Positions 36,134-45,061 of a stretch of 64,000 nucleotides of DNA are shown here, in pieces. The stretch lies in contig LJIA01000019.1 of assembly GCA_001295775.1 (NCBI GenBank), positions 1 through 64,000 of the forward strand, written 5' to 3'. The position numbers were made by a program, and so were the translations under genes. Each line of letters starts with the position of its first letter. The first letter of the stretch is position 1. Under the pieces are notes generated by a model. The model was not told the origin of the DNA. It saw nothing but the letters and a program-made list of their open reading frames with translations, and ran no database searches. Source of the stretch: a beta proteobacterium AAP99 (GTDB taxonomy: Bacteria > Pseudomonadota > Gammaproteobacteria > Burkholderiales > Burkholderiaceae_C).

Positions 36134-37155
36134 TGGATGCCCATGAAGTGACCCGCGAGCCGATGGGGCAGGGCGGCGAGGACGCCGACATCCTGCTGGC
36201 CAACCCGCGCGGCTTCTGTGCTGGCGTCGATCGCGCCATCGAGATCGTCGAGCGCGCGCTCACGCTCTATGGCGCGCCGATCTACGTACGCCACGAGATC
36301 GTGCACAACACCTTTGTGGTGGAAGGCCTGCGCGCCAAGGGTGCCGTCTTCATCGAAGACTTGGCGGATGTGCCGCAGGGCGCCACATTGATCTACTCCG
36401 CCCACGGTGTGCCCAAGTCAGTGCGCCGCGAGTCCCAGGCGCGCGGCTTGCGTGTGTTCGACGCCACCTGCCCGCTGGTGACCAAGGTGCACATCGAGGT
36501 GCTAAAGCTGCGCAAGGAGGGCTACGAGATCATCATGATCGGCCATGCCGGTCACCCCGAGGTGGAAGGCACCATGGGCCAGACCGAGGACGGCATGATC
36601 CTCGTCGAGACGATCGAGGATGTCAGCCGCATCCATGTGAAGGACCCGGCCAAGCTGGCTTATGTCTCGCAGACCACGCTCTCGGTGGATGAAACGCGCG
36701 ACGTGATCGACGCCCTGCGTGCCCGCTTCCCGCTGATCCGCGCGCCCAAGAAGGACGACATCTGCTACGCCACGCAGAACCGTCAGGACGCGGTCAAGTT
36801 CATGGCGCCCAAGGTCGATGTGGTCATCGTGGTCGGCAGCCCCACGAGCAGCAACTCCAACCGCCTGCGTGAGCTGGCAGAAAAGCTCGGTGCCCGCGCC
36901 TACATGGTCGACGGCGCGCACGAGATTCAGCCGCAATGGCTCGAAGGCGCGCGCCGCTTTGGCGTCACCGCCGGTGCCTCGGCGCCCGAGGTGCTCGTCA
37001 AGGAAGTGATCTCGGCGCTCAAGGCACGCGGCGCCGGCTCCGTCAGCCAGCTGGACGGTGTGACCGAGCACATCATGTTTCCGCTGCCCAAGGGCTTGAA
37101 GCTGCCAGGTGAGCAAGGCGCGGCCACGGCCATGGAAGTCGCGCCGCAGCGCTGA
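36133..37155 (+). CDS. ispH: 4-hydroxy-3-methylbut-2-enyl diphosphate reductase
   Basis: 340 aa. The last enzyme of the MEP pathway, forming IPP and DMAPP in the cytosol. The three Fe-S cysteines lie in [21 protein letters not shown] and [17 protein letters not shown] and the TSSNSNRL motif are also present. Length slightly exceeds the usual 315 because of a short N-terminal extension ([19 protein letters not shown]). It overlaps slpA by one base. Confidence 0.97.
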   Translation: MDAHEVTREPMGQGGEDADILLANPRGFCAGVDRAIEIVERALTLYGAPIYVRHEIVHNTFVVEGLRAKGAVFIEDLADVPQGATLIYSAHGVPKSVRRESQARGLRVFDATCPLVTKVHIEVLKLRKEGYEIIMIGHAGHPEVEGTMGQTEDGMILVETIEDVSRIHVKDPAKLAYVSQTTLSVDETRDVIDALRARFPLIRAPKKDDICYATQNRQDAVKFMAPKVDVVIVVGSPTSSNSNRLRELAEKLGARAYMVDGAHEIQPQWLEGARRFGVTAGASAPEVLVKEVISALKARGAGSVSQLDGVTEHIMFPLPKGLKLPGEQGAATAMEVAPQR

Positions 37156-37324
37156 CCCGGACTGCGCGAACGGCCGGTGCGCCTCCGCAGGAAAGCCCTG
37201 ATGCCCCGGGCTGCGGCCGCAGGGCACACTCGACGCCTGTCGCTGCGTATTCACACCAGCAGCGCCGCCGGCCCGAGGGGATCGCATCCGGGTTCGACGT
37301 CCATACCTCACAAGGAGACCCCAG

Positions 37325-38314
37325 ATGACACAACCCCGCAAGCTGGCTGCCATGGCGCTGGCGCTGTCCGCCTCGCTGCTCAGCTTCGGTGCTAGCGCCC
37401 AGGGCGCGTGGCCCGCCGGCAAGCCCATCCGCGTGATCGTGCCCTTCCCGCCGGGCGGCACCACCGACATCGTCACCCGTCTGGTCATGCCTGAAGTCGG
37501 CAAGATCCTCGGCGCGAACGTGGTGATCGAGAACCGCGGCGGCGGCGGTGGCTCCATCGGCGCCACGGAAGTGGCGAAGGCGGCGCCGGACGGCTTCACC
37601 TTCGGCGTGGCCACCGTCTCCACGCACGCCGTGAACCCGGCCTGCAACCCCAAGCTGCCCTACAGCCCGCTGAAGGACTTCGCGCCCGTCAGCAACATGG
37701 CGCACACGGCCAACGTGATCGTGGTGCACCCCAAGGTGCCGGCGCAGAACATGAAGGAATTCATCGACCTGCTCAAGAAGAACCCGGCCAAGTACTCCTT
37801 TGCCACCAGCGGCGCCTGCGGCATTGCCCACATGATGGGCGAGCAGTTCAAGGTGTCCACCGGCACCTTCATGCTGCACATTCCCTACCGCGGCAGCGGC
37901 CCGGCGCTCAATGACACCCTGGCCGGCCAGGTGGAAGTGATGCTCGACAACCTGCCCAGCTCCATGCCGCACATCCAGGCGGGCAAGCTGCGCCCCCTGG
38001 CCATCGCCTGGGACAAGCGCCTGCCCCAGCTGCCCAACGTGCCGACCTACGGCGAGCTGGGTTTGAAAGAGATGAATGATCCTGCCTGGTACGGCATCGT
38101 GGCGCCCGCGGGCACCTCGCGCGACATCATCACCAAGGTGCAGGCCGCCGTGAAGCAGGCCGTGAGCAACCCGGATCTGGCCAAGCGCCTGCGTGAAGCC
38201 GGCGCAGAGCCGCTGGGCAACACGCCCGAGCAGTTCGCCGCCGAGATCAAGAAGGAAATGGACAAGATGGCCGCGCTGGTGAAGCGTCAGGGCATCAAGC
38301 TCGACCAGCAGTAA
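37325..38314 (+). CDS. Bug/TctC-family periplasmic solute-binding protein 1
   Basis: 329 aa. Cleavable Sec signal peptide (to about residue 26, ASAQG). The mature part is typical Bug: WPAGKPIRVIVPFPPGGTTD, ENRGGGGGSIGA, HIPYRGSGPALNDTLAGQV. It binds a small carboxylate for tripartite tricarboxylate transport. No TctA/TctB partner is adjacent, as is usual for orphan Bug proteins in Burkholderiales. ATG 37325 has AAGGAGA upstream. A clear terminator follows. Confidence 0.93.
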   Translation: MTQPRKLAAMALALSASLLSFGASAQGAWPAGKPIRVIVPFPPGGTTDIVTRLVMPEVGKILGANVVIENRGGGGGSIGATEVAKAAPDGFTFGVATVSTHAVNPACNPKLPYSPLKDFAPVSNMAHTANVIVVHPKVPAQNMKEFIDLLKKNPAKYSFATSGACGIAHMMGEQFKVSTGTFMLHIPYRGSGPALNDTLAGQVEVMLDNLPSSMPHIQAGKLRPLAIAWDKRLPQLPNVPTYGELGLKEMNDPAWYGIVAPAGTSRDIITKVQAAVKQAVSNPDLAKRLREAGAEPLGNTPEQFAAEIKKEMDKMAALVKRQGIKLDQQ

Positions 38315-38335
38315 GCACGCGCTGCGTGCGACCCG

Positions 38336-38369
38336 ACGGCCCGGTTCACGCCGGGCCGTTTGCTTTTTG
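38336..38369 (+). terminator. Rho-independent terminator after Bug protein 1
   Basis: ACGGCCCGG and CCGGGCCGT form a 9-bp stem with loop TTCACG, followed by TTGCTTTTTG. Confidence 0.9.
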
Positions 38370-38413
38370 CAGGCTGACATTCTCGCTTGACGCTGCGCGC
38401 TAGCATCCCGCCC

Positions 38414-39337
38414 ATGAAAGAACCCCGGGCGCCCGCTGCGCCGCTGCACGCCGATGACGCCGCACTGATCGACCGGTTCGCCGATGCGCTCTGGCTGGAG
38501 CACGGACTGGCCGGCAACACGCTGTCGGCCTATCGCGGCGATCTGGGTGGGCTTGCGAGGCATCTGCGCGGCAGAGGACGCGCGCTCGACGCCGCCGCCG
38601 AAGCCGATCTCTACAGCTGGTTCGCCGCTGCCGCACCCGGCACGCGCGCAAGCACCAGCAACCGCCGCCTGGCCACGCTGCGCCGCTTCTTTGCCTGGGC
38701 GCTGCGCGAGCGCCTCGTCGCCGCAGACCCCACGTTGCGCATTCCGACAGCCAAGCGCGCGCCACGTATTCCCAAGACCCTGACCGAGGCGCAGGTCGAG
38801 GCGCTGCTGGCCGCGCCAAACACCGACACGCCGCTGGGCCTGCGCGACCGCGCAATGCTCGAACTCATGTACGCCAGCGGCCTGCGCGTGAGCGAGCTGG
38901 TGGGCGTGACCTTGATTCAGGTGGCGCTGAACGATGGTGTGTTGCGCGTGATGGGCAAGGGCAGCAAGGAGCGCCTGGTGCCCTTCGGTCTGGCCGCGCG
39001 GGACTGGCTGGAGCGCTACCTGCGCGAGGGCCGTGCCGCGATTCTGGACGGCCAGGTGAGTGATGCGCTCTTCGTCACCGCCCGCGGCGCTCCGATGACA
39101 CGGCAGATGTTCTGGAACCTCATCAAGAAGTACGCCCTGGTCGGCGGCGTGAATGCACCGCTCTCACCGCACACTCTGCGCCATGCCTTTGCGACGCACC
39201 TGCTCAACCACGGCGCGGATCTGCGCGTGGTGCAGCTGCTGCTCGGGCATGCCGACATCACCACGACCCAGATCTACACCCATGTGGCGCGCGAGCGGCT
39301 CAAGCAGCTGCATGCCGCCAACCACCCGCGTGCCTGA
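38414..39337 (+). CDS. xerD: Tyrosine recombinase XerD
   Basis: 307 aa. It resolves chromosome dimers at dif with XerC. The N-terminal SAM-like domain (FADALWLEHGLAGNTLSAYRGDL) is followed by the catalytic domain with Arg in ASGLRVSEL, HTLRHAFATH, LGHADITTTQ and the nucleophile Tyr in QIYTHV. MKEPRAPAAP at ATG 38414 is preferred over an upstream TTG. A TAGCAT hexamer 8 nt before it could be a -10 element. Confidence 0.93.
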   Translation: MKEPRAPAAPLHADDAALIDRFADALWLEHGLAGNTLSAYRGDLGGLARHLRGRGRALDAAAEADLYSWFAAAAPGTRASTSNRRLATLRRFFAWALRERLVAADPTLRIPTAKRAPRIPKTLTEAQVEALLAAPNTDTPLGLRDRAMLELMYASGLRVSELVGVTLIQVALNDGVLRVMGKGSKERLVPFGLAARDWLERYLREGRAAILDGQVSDALFVTARGAPMTRQMFWNLIKKYALVGGVNAPLSPHTLRHAFATHLLNHGADLRVVQLLLGHADITTTQIYTHVARERLKQLHAANHPRA

Positions 39338-39362
39338 GCCGGGCAGGGCAGACGGAAGACCC

Positions 39363-40046
39363 ATGAGCACCATCGTTTCCTACAGCGGCGGTAAGGACTC
39401 CACGCTTGCCCTCTGGCGCGCGCAGCAACTCGCCGCGGCCGGCGCGCTGCCAGCAGTCACTGCCACGCTGACAGCGCTGGAAGAAACCGGCCAGCGGGCG
39501 CGCTCGCATGGCGTGAGCCGTGCGCTCCTGCAGGCCCAGGCCCGTGCGCTGGGCCTGGCAAGCCATTTCATCGAAGCCAGCTGGACGGACTACGAAGCCC
39601 GCTTCGTGGCGCAGCTTCAGGCGCTGGCCGCGCAGGGCGTCACCGACATGGTGTTTGGCGACATCGACCTGCAGCCGCACCGTGACTGGGAGGAGCAGGT
39701 CTGCGCCCGGGCCGGTCTGCGCGCCCATCTGCCGCTGTGGCTTCAGCCACGCCGGGCGCTGGTGGACGAGTTTCTCGCCGCGGGTTTCAAGGCCCGCGTG
39801 GTCTGCGTGGACGGCCGCTTCCTGGACGAGTGTTTCGTGGGCTGCGAATTTGACGCAGCTTTTCTGGCCCGTCTGCCGCCGAATGTGGATGCCTGCGGAG
39901 AGAACGGCGAGTTCCATACCTTCGTGTATGACGGCCCGAACTTCCGCCATGCGGTGCCCTGGGTCAGCCGGGGTTGCCAGACCACGATGTTGCCGCCGGA
40001 GTTTGGCAGCCAGCCGTACCACTTCGATCTGCTGGATCTCGCATGA
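39363..40046 (+). CDS. PP-loop ATPase of the DUF71 (diphthine-ammonia-ligase-like) family
   Basis: 227 aa. The PP-loop is IVSYSGGKDSTLALW at the N-terminus, an adenylating ATP-pyrophosphatase fold. MVFGDIDLQPHRDWEEQVC and ENGEFHTFVYDGP are typical of the DUF71 group related to archaeal/eukaryotic Dph6. Bacteria lack diphthamide, so the substrate is unknown. ATG 39363 has GGAAGA upstream. It follows xerD by 25 bp, so it is probably co-transcribed. Confidence 0.85.
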   Translation: MSTIVSYSGGKDSTLALWRAQQLAAAGALPAVTATLTALEETGQRARSHGVSRALLQAQARALGLASHFIEASWTDYEARFVAQLQALAAQGVTDMVFGDIDLQPHRDWEEQVCARAGLRAHLPLWLQPRRALVDEFLAAGFKARVVCVDGRFLDECFVGCEFDAAFLARLPPNVDACGENGEFHTFVYDGPNFRHAVPWVSRGCQTTMLPPEFGSQPYHFDLLDLA

Positions 40047-40144
40047 GCCACTGCATCATGCGCCGGCGTGAGATGCAGGGCAGTTCTTGACGCCGGGAAT
40101 GGGGCAGTTTCCGCATATTCGATGCGGATCTCAGTCTCAATCTG

Positions 40145-40167
40145 ATTTTCAATCATTCATTGAAAAT
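40145..40167. promoter_or_regulatory. Perfect inverted repeat in the 372-bp gap before the outer-membrane gene
   Basis: ATTTTCAAT and ATTGAAAAT flank CATTC. It lies in an AT-rich patch 250 bp upstream of the outer-membrane protein. The rest of 40047-40418 contains no gene that I can support; the hexamer-like TTCACAAT occurs twice, at about 40363 and just before the start codon. Confidence 0.4.
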
Positions 40168-40418
40168 AAGGCTGGTGAGTGGCTTTTTTTCAAATGATTC
40201 ACACCCTGCTTGTCCGCTGCTCCGGGGCGCGACGAGCATCTGAACGTGCAGAAGAACTGTGTCTTCTGTTTCGTGGCATGACGAAATGTGAATCAAGCCC
40301 TCGAGCCGGACTTAGGGTGGGCGCTCTATCTACATACTTCATCGACCGCGGTTGCTTAAGTCTTCACAATGCGCGCCGTTCACAGAACCGTTCATCTACC
40401 GGACACGCTCTTCACAAT

Positions 40419-41456
40419 ATGAAAAACATATCCCTCGCTCTTATCCTCGCGCTGGCCGCCGCTGGCGCGGCCCAGGCCACCGAACGCGGCCAGATCCGCG
40501 CCGTCAATGGCGCCGCGGGTGCGGAAATCTCCTCGCCGCAGTTTCCCGGCCTGTACGGCCAGTTATGGTTGCAGCAGTACTCGGCCGATACCTTCAAGGA
40601 CGCCAACGGCAAGAACCCGGTCACCAGCCAGGCCACGCCGCTGGGCACCGTGCTCATCGAGCGCGGCGGCAAGCTGGACGCCACGGCCTTCGTGCCGCGC
40701 CTGACCTGGCTGACCGACCAGCGTTTCGGCGAAGGCAAGTTCGGCATTTCGGCCGCGCTGCCGCTGGTGCAGATCGACCAGCAGGTGCGTCTGACCGCCC
40801 GCGGTGCGGACGCGAGCGTCTCCCCGGCCGCCGTGGCCTCGGTGCAGGCGCAGGTGAACCCGCTGGCGGCGCGCGCCTCGGGCAAGCAGTCCGGTCTCGG
40901 CGACATGGAAGTCATGCCCTATATCGACTGGCAGACCGACACCTATCGCTACGCCTTCGGCCTGGGCGTGGTGGCGCCCACCGGCGACTACGACCCCAAG
41001 CGCCCTGTGAATACGGGCACCGGCAATTTCTGGACCTTCCGCCCGCTGGCCGTGGGTTCCTACGTGTTCGACGGCGGCATCGAGATGGGCGTGCGCGCGA
41101 CCTACTCGTTCAACACGAAGAACAAGGACACCAACAACAAGAGCGGCGAGTACTTCGCGGCCGACTACTCGGTCCACTACAAGCTGTCCGACAGCTGGAA
41201 GCTGGGTGCCCAGGGCTTTGCCAACATCCAGACCACGCACGACCGCTGCGCTGCGGATACCCCTGCGGCATTGGCCACCCGCCCGGCCAACAACTGCGGC
41301 CTGGTGCGCGCCTACGGCCTGGGCCCGGTAGGCAGCTGGACCAGCGAAGACGGCCGCGTCTTCGTGGACTTCAAGGTGCTGCGTGAATTCGCCGTGCAGA
41401 ACCGCCCGCAAGGCACCGTGTTCTGGCTGCGTGCCAACTTCCGCCTGGACCAGTAA
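40419..41456 (+). CDS. Outer-membrane MetA/SphA-like transport protein
   Basis: 345 aa. Signal peptide MKNISLALILALAAAGAAQA. The mature part is beta-strand rich, ending with the aromatic-alternating strand TVFWLRANFRL typical of outer-membrane barrels. The pattern (DMEVMPYIDWQT, GLGVVAPTGDYD, GTGNFWTFRPLAVGSY) fits the Phenol_MetA_deg/SphA family, associated with hydrophobic-substrate uptake. The frame is open 80 codons further upstream, but ATG 40419 starts a classical signal peptide. Confidence 0.82.
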   Translation: MKNISLALILALAAAGAAQATERGQIRAVNGAAGAEISSPQFPGLYGQLWLQQYSADTFKDANGKNPVTSQATPLGTVLIERGGKLDATAFVPRLTWLTDQRFGEGKFGISAALPLVQIDQQVRLTARGADASVSPAAVASVQAQVNPLAARASGKQSGLGDMEVMPYIDWQTDTYRYAFGLGVVAPTGDYDPKRPVNTGTGNFWTFRPLAVGSYVFDGGIEMGVRATYSFNTKNKDTNNKSGEYFAADYSVHYKLSDSWKLGAQGFANIQTTHDRCAADTPAALATRPANNCGLVRAYGLGPVGSWTSEDGRVFVDFKVLREFAVQNRPQGTVFWLRANFRLDQ

Positions 41457-41575
41457 GCCGTCCCTCCATCAAGACCGTGCGCGCTGCGTGCAGCCGGGCC
41501 ACAAGCCCGAGCCGCACGCCGGCCACTTGAACCGCCGGCTGCGCCATCCGCCGCCGGCCTGAAAGACCCGTGATC

Positions 41576-42253
41576 ATGAATACTCCCCGCTCCCTGCGCA
41601 TGGTGGCCGCTGCCGGCTCTGCGCTGGTGGTCAGTGCCGGTCTGTTGCTGGCCAACGCCGCATTCGCCCAGTCCGCGCCTGCGAAGGCTGCCGACGCCAA
41701 GGCCGAAGCCTCCAAGTCCGCCAACATCGATACCGTGACGGTGGAAGGCTTTGACTTCCCGGTGGCTGCCCAGGTCGGCGGCCAGCGCCTGGCGCTCAAT
41801 GGCGCCGGCGGCTCCAACATCCTGTCGGTCAAGGCCACGGCGGTGGCGCTCTATCTGCCCAGCAAGGCCAGCACGCCGGAAGCCGCCTTTGCCCAGCCCG
41901 GCTCCAAGCGCATCACCCTCGTCGCGCTGCGTGAACTGTCTGCGCGCGACCTGTCCAGCGCATTGATCGACCGCATCCGTCAGAACGCCACCCAGCAGGA
42001 AATCGAGAGCAATGTGATGCAGCTCGCCGGCCTCGGTGGCGTGTTCGGCACCCGCCGCAGCCTGCCCAAGGGCAGCGTGGTCACCATCGACTACAACCCG
42101 GCCACGAAGAGCACCGAGTTCCGACTCAACGGCACCGAGCGCCTGGCCGAGCCGATCGCCGGCGAGAGCTTCTTCCCGATGATGATGAAGGTCTGGCTCG
42201 GCCCCAAGATCCGCCCCGCCACGCGCAACGCGCTGCTCGGCATCGCCAGCTAA
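41576..42253 (+). CDS. Exported chalcone-isomerase-like domain protein
   Basis: 225 aa. Signal peptide (cleavage near AAFAQS), an Ala/Lys-rich linker, then a chalcone-isomerase-like fold: VKATAVALYLPSKA, ALRELSARDLSSALIDRIR, KGSVVTIDYNP, FFPMMMKVWLGPK. Bacterial members are periplasmic and of unknown, possibly fatty-acid-binding, function. ATG 41576 sits 9 nt after GAAAGA; an in-frame GTG at 41570 is too close to it. A terminator follows. Confidence 0.85.
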   Translation: MNTPRSLRMVAAAGSALVVSAGLLLANAAFAQSAPAKAADAKAEASKSANIDTVTVEGFDFPVAAQVGGQRLALNGAGGSNILSVKATAVALYLPSKASTPEAAFAQPGSKRITLVALRELSARDLSSALIDRIRQNATQQEIESNVMQLAGLGGVFGTRRSLPKGSVVTIDYNPATKSTEFRLNGTERLAEPIAGESFFPMMMKVWLGPKIRPATRNALLGIAS

Positions 42254-42350
42254 GCGGCGGGCGACCCCTTCGCCTGCTCGTAACCGGTTCCGATCGCCTC
42301 AAGACGGATTCGCATCGCTGTCGCCATTGCGCACAGCCGATGCGATTGAT

Positions 42351-42388
42351 GACCACCCCTGCATGGGCAGCGGTGGTCTCTTTTTTTT
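42351..42388 (+). terminator. Rho-independent terminator with long T-run
   Basis: GACCACC-C-CTGC and GCAG-C-GGTGGTC pair around ATGG with one internal C-C mismatch. TCTTTTTTTT follows. It ends the chalcone-isomerase-like gene; nothing else is seen in 42254-42579. Confidence 0.9.
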
Positions 42389-42579
42389 GCGCGCCGAACG
42401 TGCTGAGGGCCAGCGGCAGGCAGCGCAGGCGCTCTGATTGTGGCGAGCGCGCCGCTGCGAAGGGCATCTGCGCTGCTGCTGCTTGCGGCCACATGCGGGC
42501 TCACCGTATGGTGCGCGAAGCCTCGAGCCACGTGCCTCGATGAGTGCACCCGCCTCGAAGCAAACACACGCACCCGCCC

Positions 42580-43731
42580 ATGTCTCGCACGCCTACCGCG
42601 CCTGCTGTCGATCATCACGGCTTCGTTGCAGCACGCAGGCTCGCCGGCAGCGCCCGAGCGTTCGCATGGCTCGCCGCGCTGGGTTTGATGGCGCCGATCG
42701 ACCCTGCGCAGGCGCAGGCTGCGCGCCAGGCCAGCGGGCAGGTCGCGGCGGCGAGCATCGAACCGCAGATGGCCATGGCCACGTTGTCGCCGGACGGGCA
42801 GCGTGATGCCCAAAACTGGGTGCGCTACGGCAGCTGGCCCGCCGGCGTGCCCGTGGTCGTCACGGCGATTGACTCAGGGCGCACGGTTCGCGCACGCACG
42901 GCCGGCGGCCTGGCGGGTAGCGGTGCGGGCATGGTCTATTCCGCTGGAGTGGGTGCCGCGCTCGGCCTGAACCCGGACCGACCGACCGCATTGCTGGTGC
43001 GCATGGACACCGCGCCGGGCCCGGCGCCGGCATTGACTGCACCTTCCGCACCTTCCGCCGTGCCCAGCCCTGCGCCTGCCGCGAACGCGAGCGTGGCGCC
43101 TGCGCCTGCAGCTGCTCCTCCGGCCACCCCTGCGCCGGCGCAAGTTGTGGATCGCTCGGTGCCCGCCAAGGCCGCTGCGCCTGCGCCACTCGCAGCACCA
43201 GCTGCTGCGGCAGCCACTCCCGCGCGCCCGGCCGCTGTACCCGCCGCCGCGTTGACTCCAGCGCCCGTGCCGAGCACTGTGCCCAATCCCGCGCCGGCCA
43301 TTGCCTCCGCACCGGCGCGTACCGGCGCCGCGGCGCCCACCGCGCCTGCAGCCAAAGTCGCCCCGACACCGGCCGCGCCGAGCGCTGCTCCCGCCTCGAC
43401 CGCTGAGCCACGGATCGCAGCGCCTGCGGCTACAGCTGCCACCAAGCCGACGGCGCCGGCGAGTAGCGGGCCTGCACCGCGGCCTGCTCCAGCCAGCGCA
43501 CGGTCGATGTATCTGCAGCTCGGCGCGTTCGCCGACGAGAAGAACGCATGGACCCTGTTTGCCAAGGTACGTGCGCTCAAGCTGCCGGAGGGCGTGAAGT
43601 CCGAGATCCTGCAGCTCGATGGTCTGCACCGCGTGCGCGTCGGACCCTTCGAGTCCCGAGCACAGCGTGATGCGGTGAGCAAGCAGCTTGAAGAGGTGGC
43701 TGGCGTGACGCCGATCAAGCTGAGGCTGTAG
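42580..43731 (+). CDS. SPOR-domain envelope protein with RlpA-like N-terminal region
   Basis: 383 aa. A long N-terminus leads to a hydrophobic segment ending DPAQAQA (signal or anchor). Residues about 55-145 resemble the RlpA double-psi barrel (SWPAGVPVVVTAIDSGRTVRARTAGGLAGSG) but lack the DRGPF and HGxxT catalytic features. About 170 residues of Ala/Pro linker follow, then a C-terminal SPOR domain (MYLQLGAFADEKNAWTLFAKV, HRVRVGPFESRAQRDAV) that binds denuded glycan strands at the septum. So it is probably a cell-division or wall-associated binding protein rather than a lytic transglycosylase. The start is uncertain: ATG 42580 or GTG 42544. Confidence 0.75.
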   Translation: MSRTPTAPAVDHHGFVAARRLAGSARAFAWLAALGLMAPIDPAQAQAARQASGQVAAASIEPQMAMATLSPDGQRDAQNWVRYGSWPAGVPVVVTAIDSGRTVRARTAGGLAGSGAGMVYSAGVGAALGLNPDRPTALLVRMDTAPGPAPALTAPSAPSAVPSPAPAANASVAPAPAAAPPATPAPAQVVDRSVPAKAAAPAPLAAPAAAAATPARPAAVPAAALTPAPVPSTVPNPAPAIASAPARTGAAAPTAPAAKVAPTPAAPSAAPASTAEPRIAAPAATAATKPTAPASSGPAPRPAPASARSMYLQLGAFADEKNAWTLFAKVRALKLPEGVKSEILQLDGLHRVRVGPFESRAQRDAVSKQLEEVAGVTPIKLRL

Positions 43732-43773
43732 GGCTGGCAGAGCAAGCCGACCATCGACAAGAAGGCCACAGCT

Positions 43774-44070
43774 ATGGTGATCTGCCCGTGCTGCAAGCAA
43801 CGCGGCATCAGTGAACTTCGCTTCTTGAGCGGCAACCTCGCCGGCGCGGCGACCTGCTCGCACTGCGGCGCGATGATGCAGCAGGATCCGCCACCGAAGT
43901 ACTTCGCGCTGGTGGGGCCTCTTGTTTTCATGCTGATCTGGTGGGGTCTGGATCAGGGCTGGCCGCAGCGGATCCTCGCGATGGCGCTGTTCTTCACTCC
44001 GCTTCTGCTGCTGGCCCGCGACGCAGTGACCTGGACCATCCTCCGGCCGGGCCGATCCGAGCCGGTCTGA
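43774..44070 (+). CDS. Zinc-ribbon membrane protein, unknown function
   Basis: 98 aa. Two CxxC pairs (CPCC, CSHC) near the N-terminus form a likely zinc ribbon, followed by two membrane helices (YFALVGPLVFMLIWWGL and RILAMALFFTPLLLLA). ATG 43774 (MVICPCCKQ). It follows the SPOR gene by 42 bp. No function recognised. Confidence 0.7.
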   Translation: MVICPCCKQRGISELRFLSGNLAGAATCSHCGAMMQQDPPPKYFALVGPLVFMLIWWGLDQGWPQRILAMALFFTPLLLLARDAVTWTILRPGRSEPV

Positions 44071-44122
44071 AACGACTCGGGGCAGCTCGGGTGGCTGGTG
44101 CAGGACGTGCGCTGCGCGAGGT

Positions 44123-44407
44123 TCACTGTGTGCCGGGGGCCGATGGCTGAGCCGCTGCCTTGGGCGGCGCGACCGGCTCTGTGACCATCTTCGGCTCTGC
44201 AGGCTGAGCAGCGCCCGACGATTGCGGCTTGGCAGCGACCGTGGCCGCTGGTTCGATCGGCTGATTGCTGCGAATCCAGGCCAGCGCGCCGAGGACGATC
44301 GCTGCCAGCAGCACGGTCAATGCAATCAGTGCGCGCATCCGGCCGCGCGGCTTGCTGCGAAAGCTCAGGGTGGATTGTCCGAAGGCGGGCATGGGGTCGT
44401 GCTTCAT
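44123..44407 (-). CDS. Small single-pass membrane protein, unknown function
   Basis: 94 aa. A short basic cytoplasmic N-terminus (RSKPRGRMR), one helix (ALIALTVLLAAIVLGALAWI), then an Ala/Pro/Lys-rich periplasmic tail. Convergent with the zinc-ribbon gene. A hypothetical protein. Confidence 0.5.
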   Translation of the reverse strand: MKHDPMPAFGQSTLSFRSKPRGRMRALIALTVLLAAIVLGALAWIRSNQPIEPAATVAAKPQSSGAAQPAEPKMVTEPVAPPKAAAQPSAPGTQ

Positions 44408-44459
44408 GGCGGCTCTCCAATGTGCGCGTGCTTGTACTCAAGCATCTCCACAAACGAAG

Positions 44460-44479
44460 GCGGGTGCCGAAGCACCCGC
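44460..44479 (-). terminator. UUCG-loop hairpin
   Basis: GCGGGTGC and GCACCCGC close a loop reading TTCG on the minus strand. It lies 134 bp downstream of the gene at 44614-44826 and upstream of the one at 44123-44407. No T-run follows, so termination is likely but not certain. Confidence 0.5.
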
Positions 44480-44613
44480 GGAAAGCCCGAACCCTAGGCG
44501 CTGCTGCGCTGCGCGCCAAGCGCGGCTCACATGCTGCAAGCCCTGCTACGTCCTGTTGCGCTCAGACCGATCGCGAAATGCGTCCATACCAACGAAGTGC
44601 GCAGCGTCTGCGC

Positions 44614-44826
44614 TCAGTGCGTCTTGGGCCGCCAGCCGAGCACGCGCGCCGGCAGGTGCACGATCGCGCTTAGTAGGGCGAAGACGCCGCTGACGGCAAT
44701 CCCAAGCAGCCGGAACGGCAGCAGAAGCAGCCATACGATGGGCCACAGCACCAGCGCGAGCAGTGCCAGCGGCCACGCCACAACAAACAGGATCAACCAG
44801 GCGATCAACCAGAACAGCGTGCTCAT
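44614..44826 (-). CDS. Small hydrophobic membrane protein
   Basis: 70 aa, nearly all hydrophobic: MSTLFWLIAWLILFVVAWPL, then LLALVLWPIVWLLLLPFRLLG and a third weak helix, ending GWRPKTH. An inner-membrane protein of unknown function. ATG 44826 is chosen over an extension to 44892 because the extra 22 residues are polar and not membrane-like. Confidence 0.6.
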   Translation of the reverse strand: MSTLFWLIAWLILFVVAWPLALLALVLWPIVWLLLLPFRLLGIAVSGVFALLSAIVHLPARVLGWRPKTH

Positions 44827-45061
44827 ACGGGGCTCATCAGAGTGGGGTTGTCCGCCGCGACTCTGCGGCGTGGTTCGCACCATAAAGGTCACGCGTCGGT
44901 CGAGCGAGCGCCCTGCGACGAAATGCGCTGCGCCGGGGACGAGCCCGGCCAGATGCTGCCGTGTGCTTGCACGCTCCAGAATTCAGCCAGTTCAGGTGGC
45001 ACGGGGCGGACGACCTGCCCCGTGTTGCCGCTGCAAACGGCGATGCCGATGACCGAGGAAC

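Noticed and set aside
40095-40115. Sigma-54-like GG-N10-GC pattern
   Set aside because: Only the dinucleotides match; the rest of the consensus is absent and no enhancer-binding protein gene is nearby.
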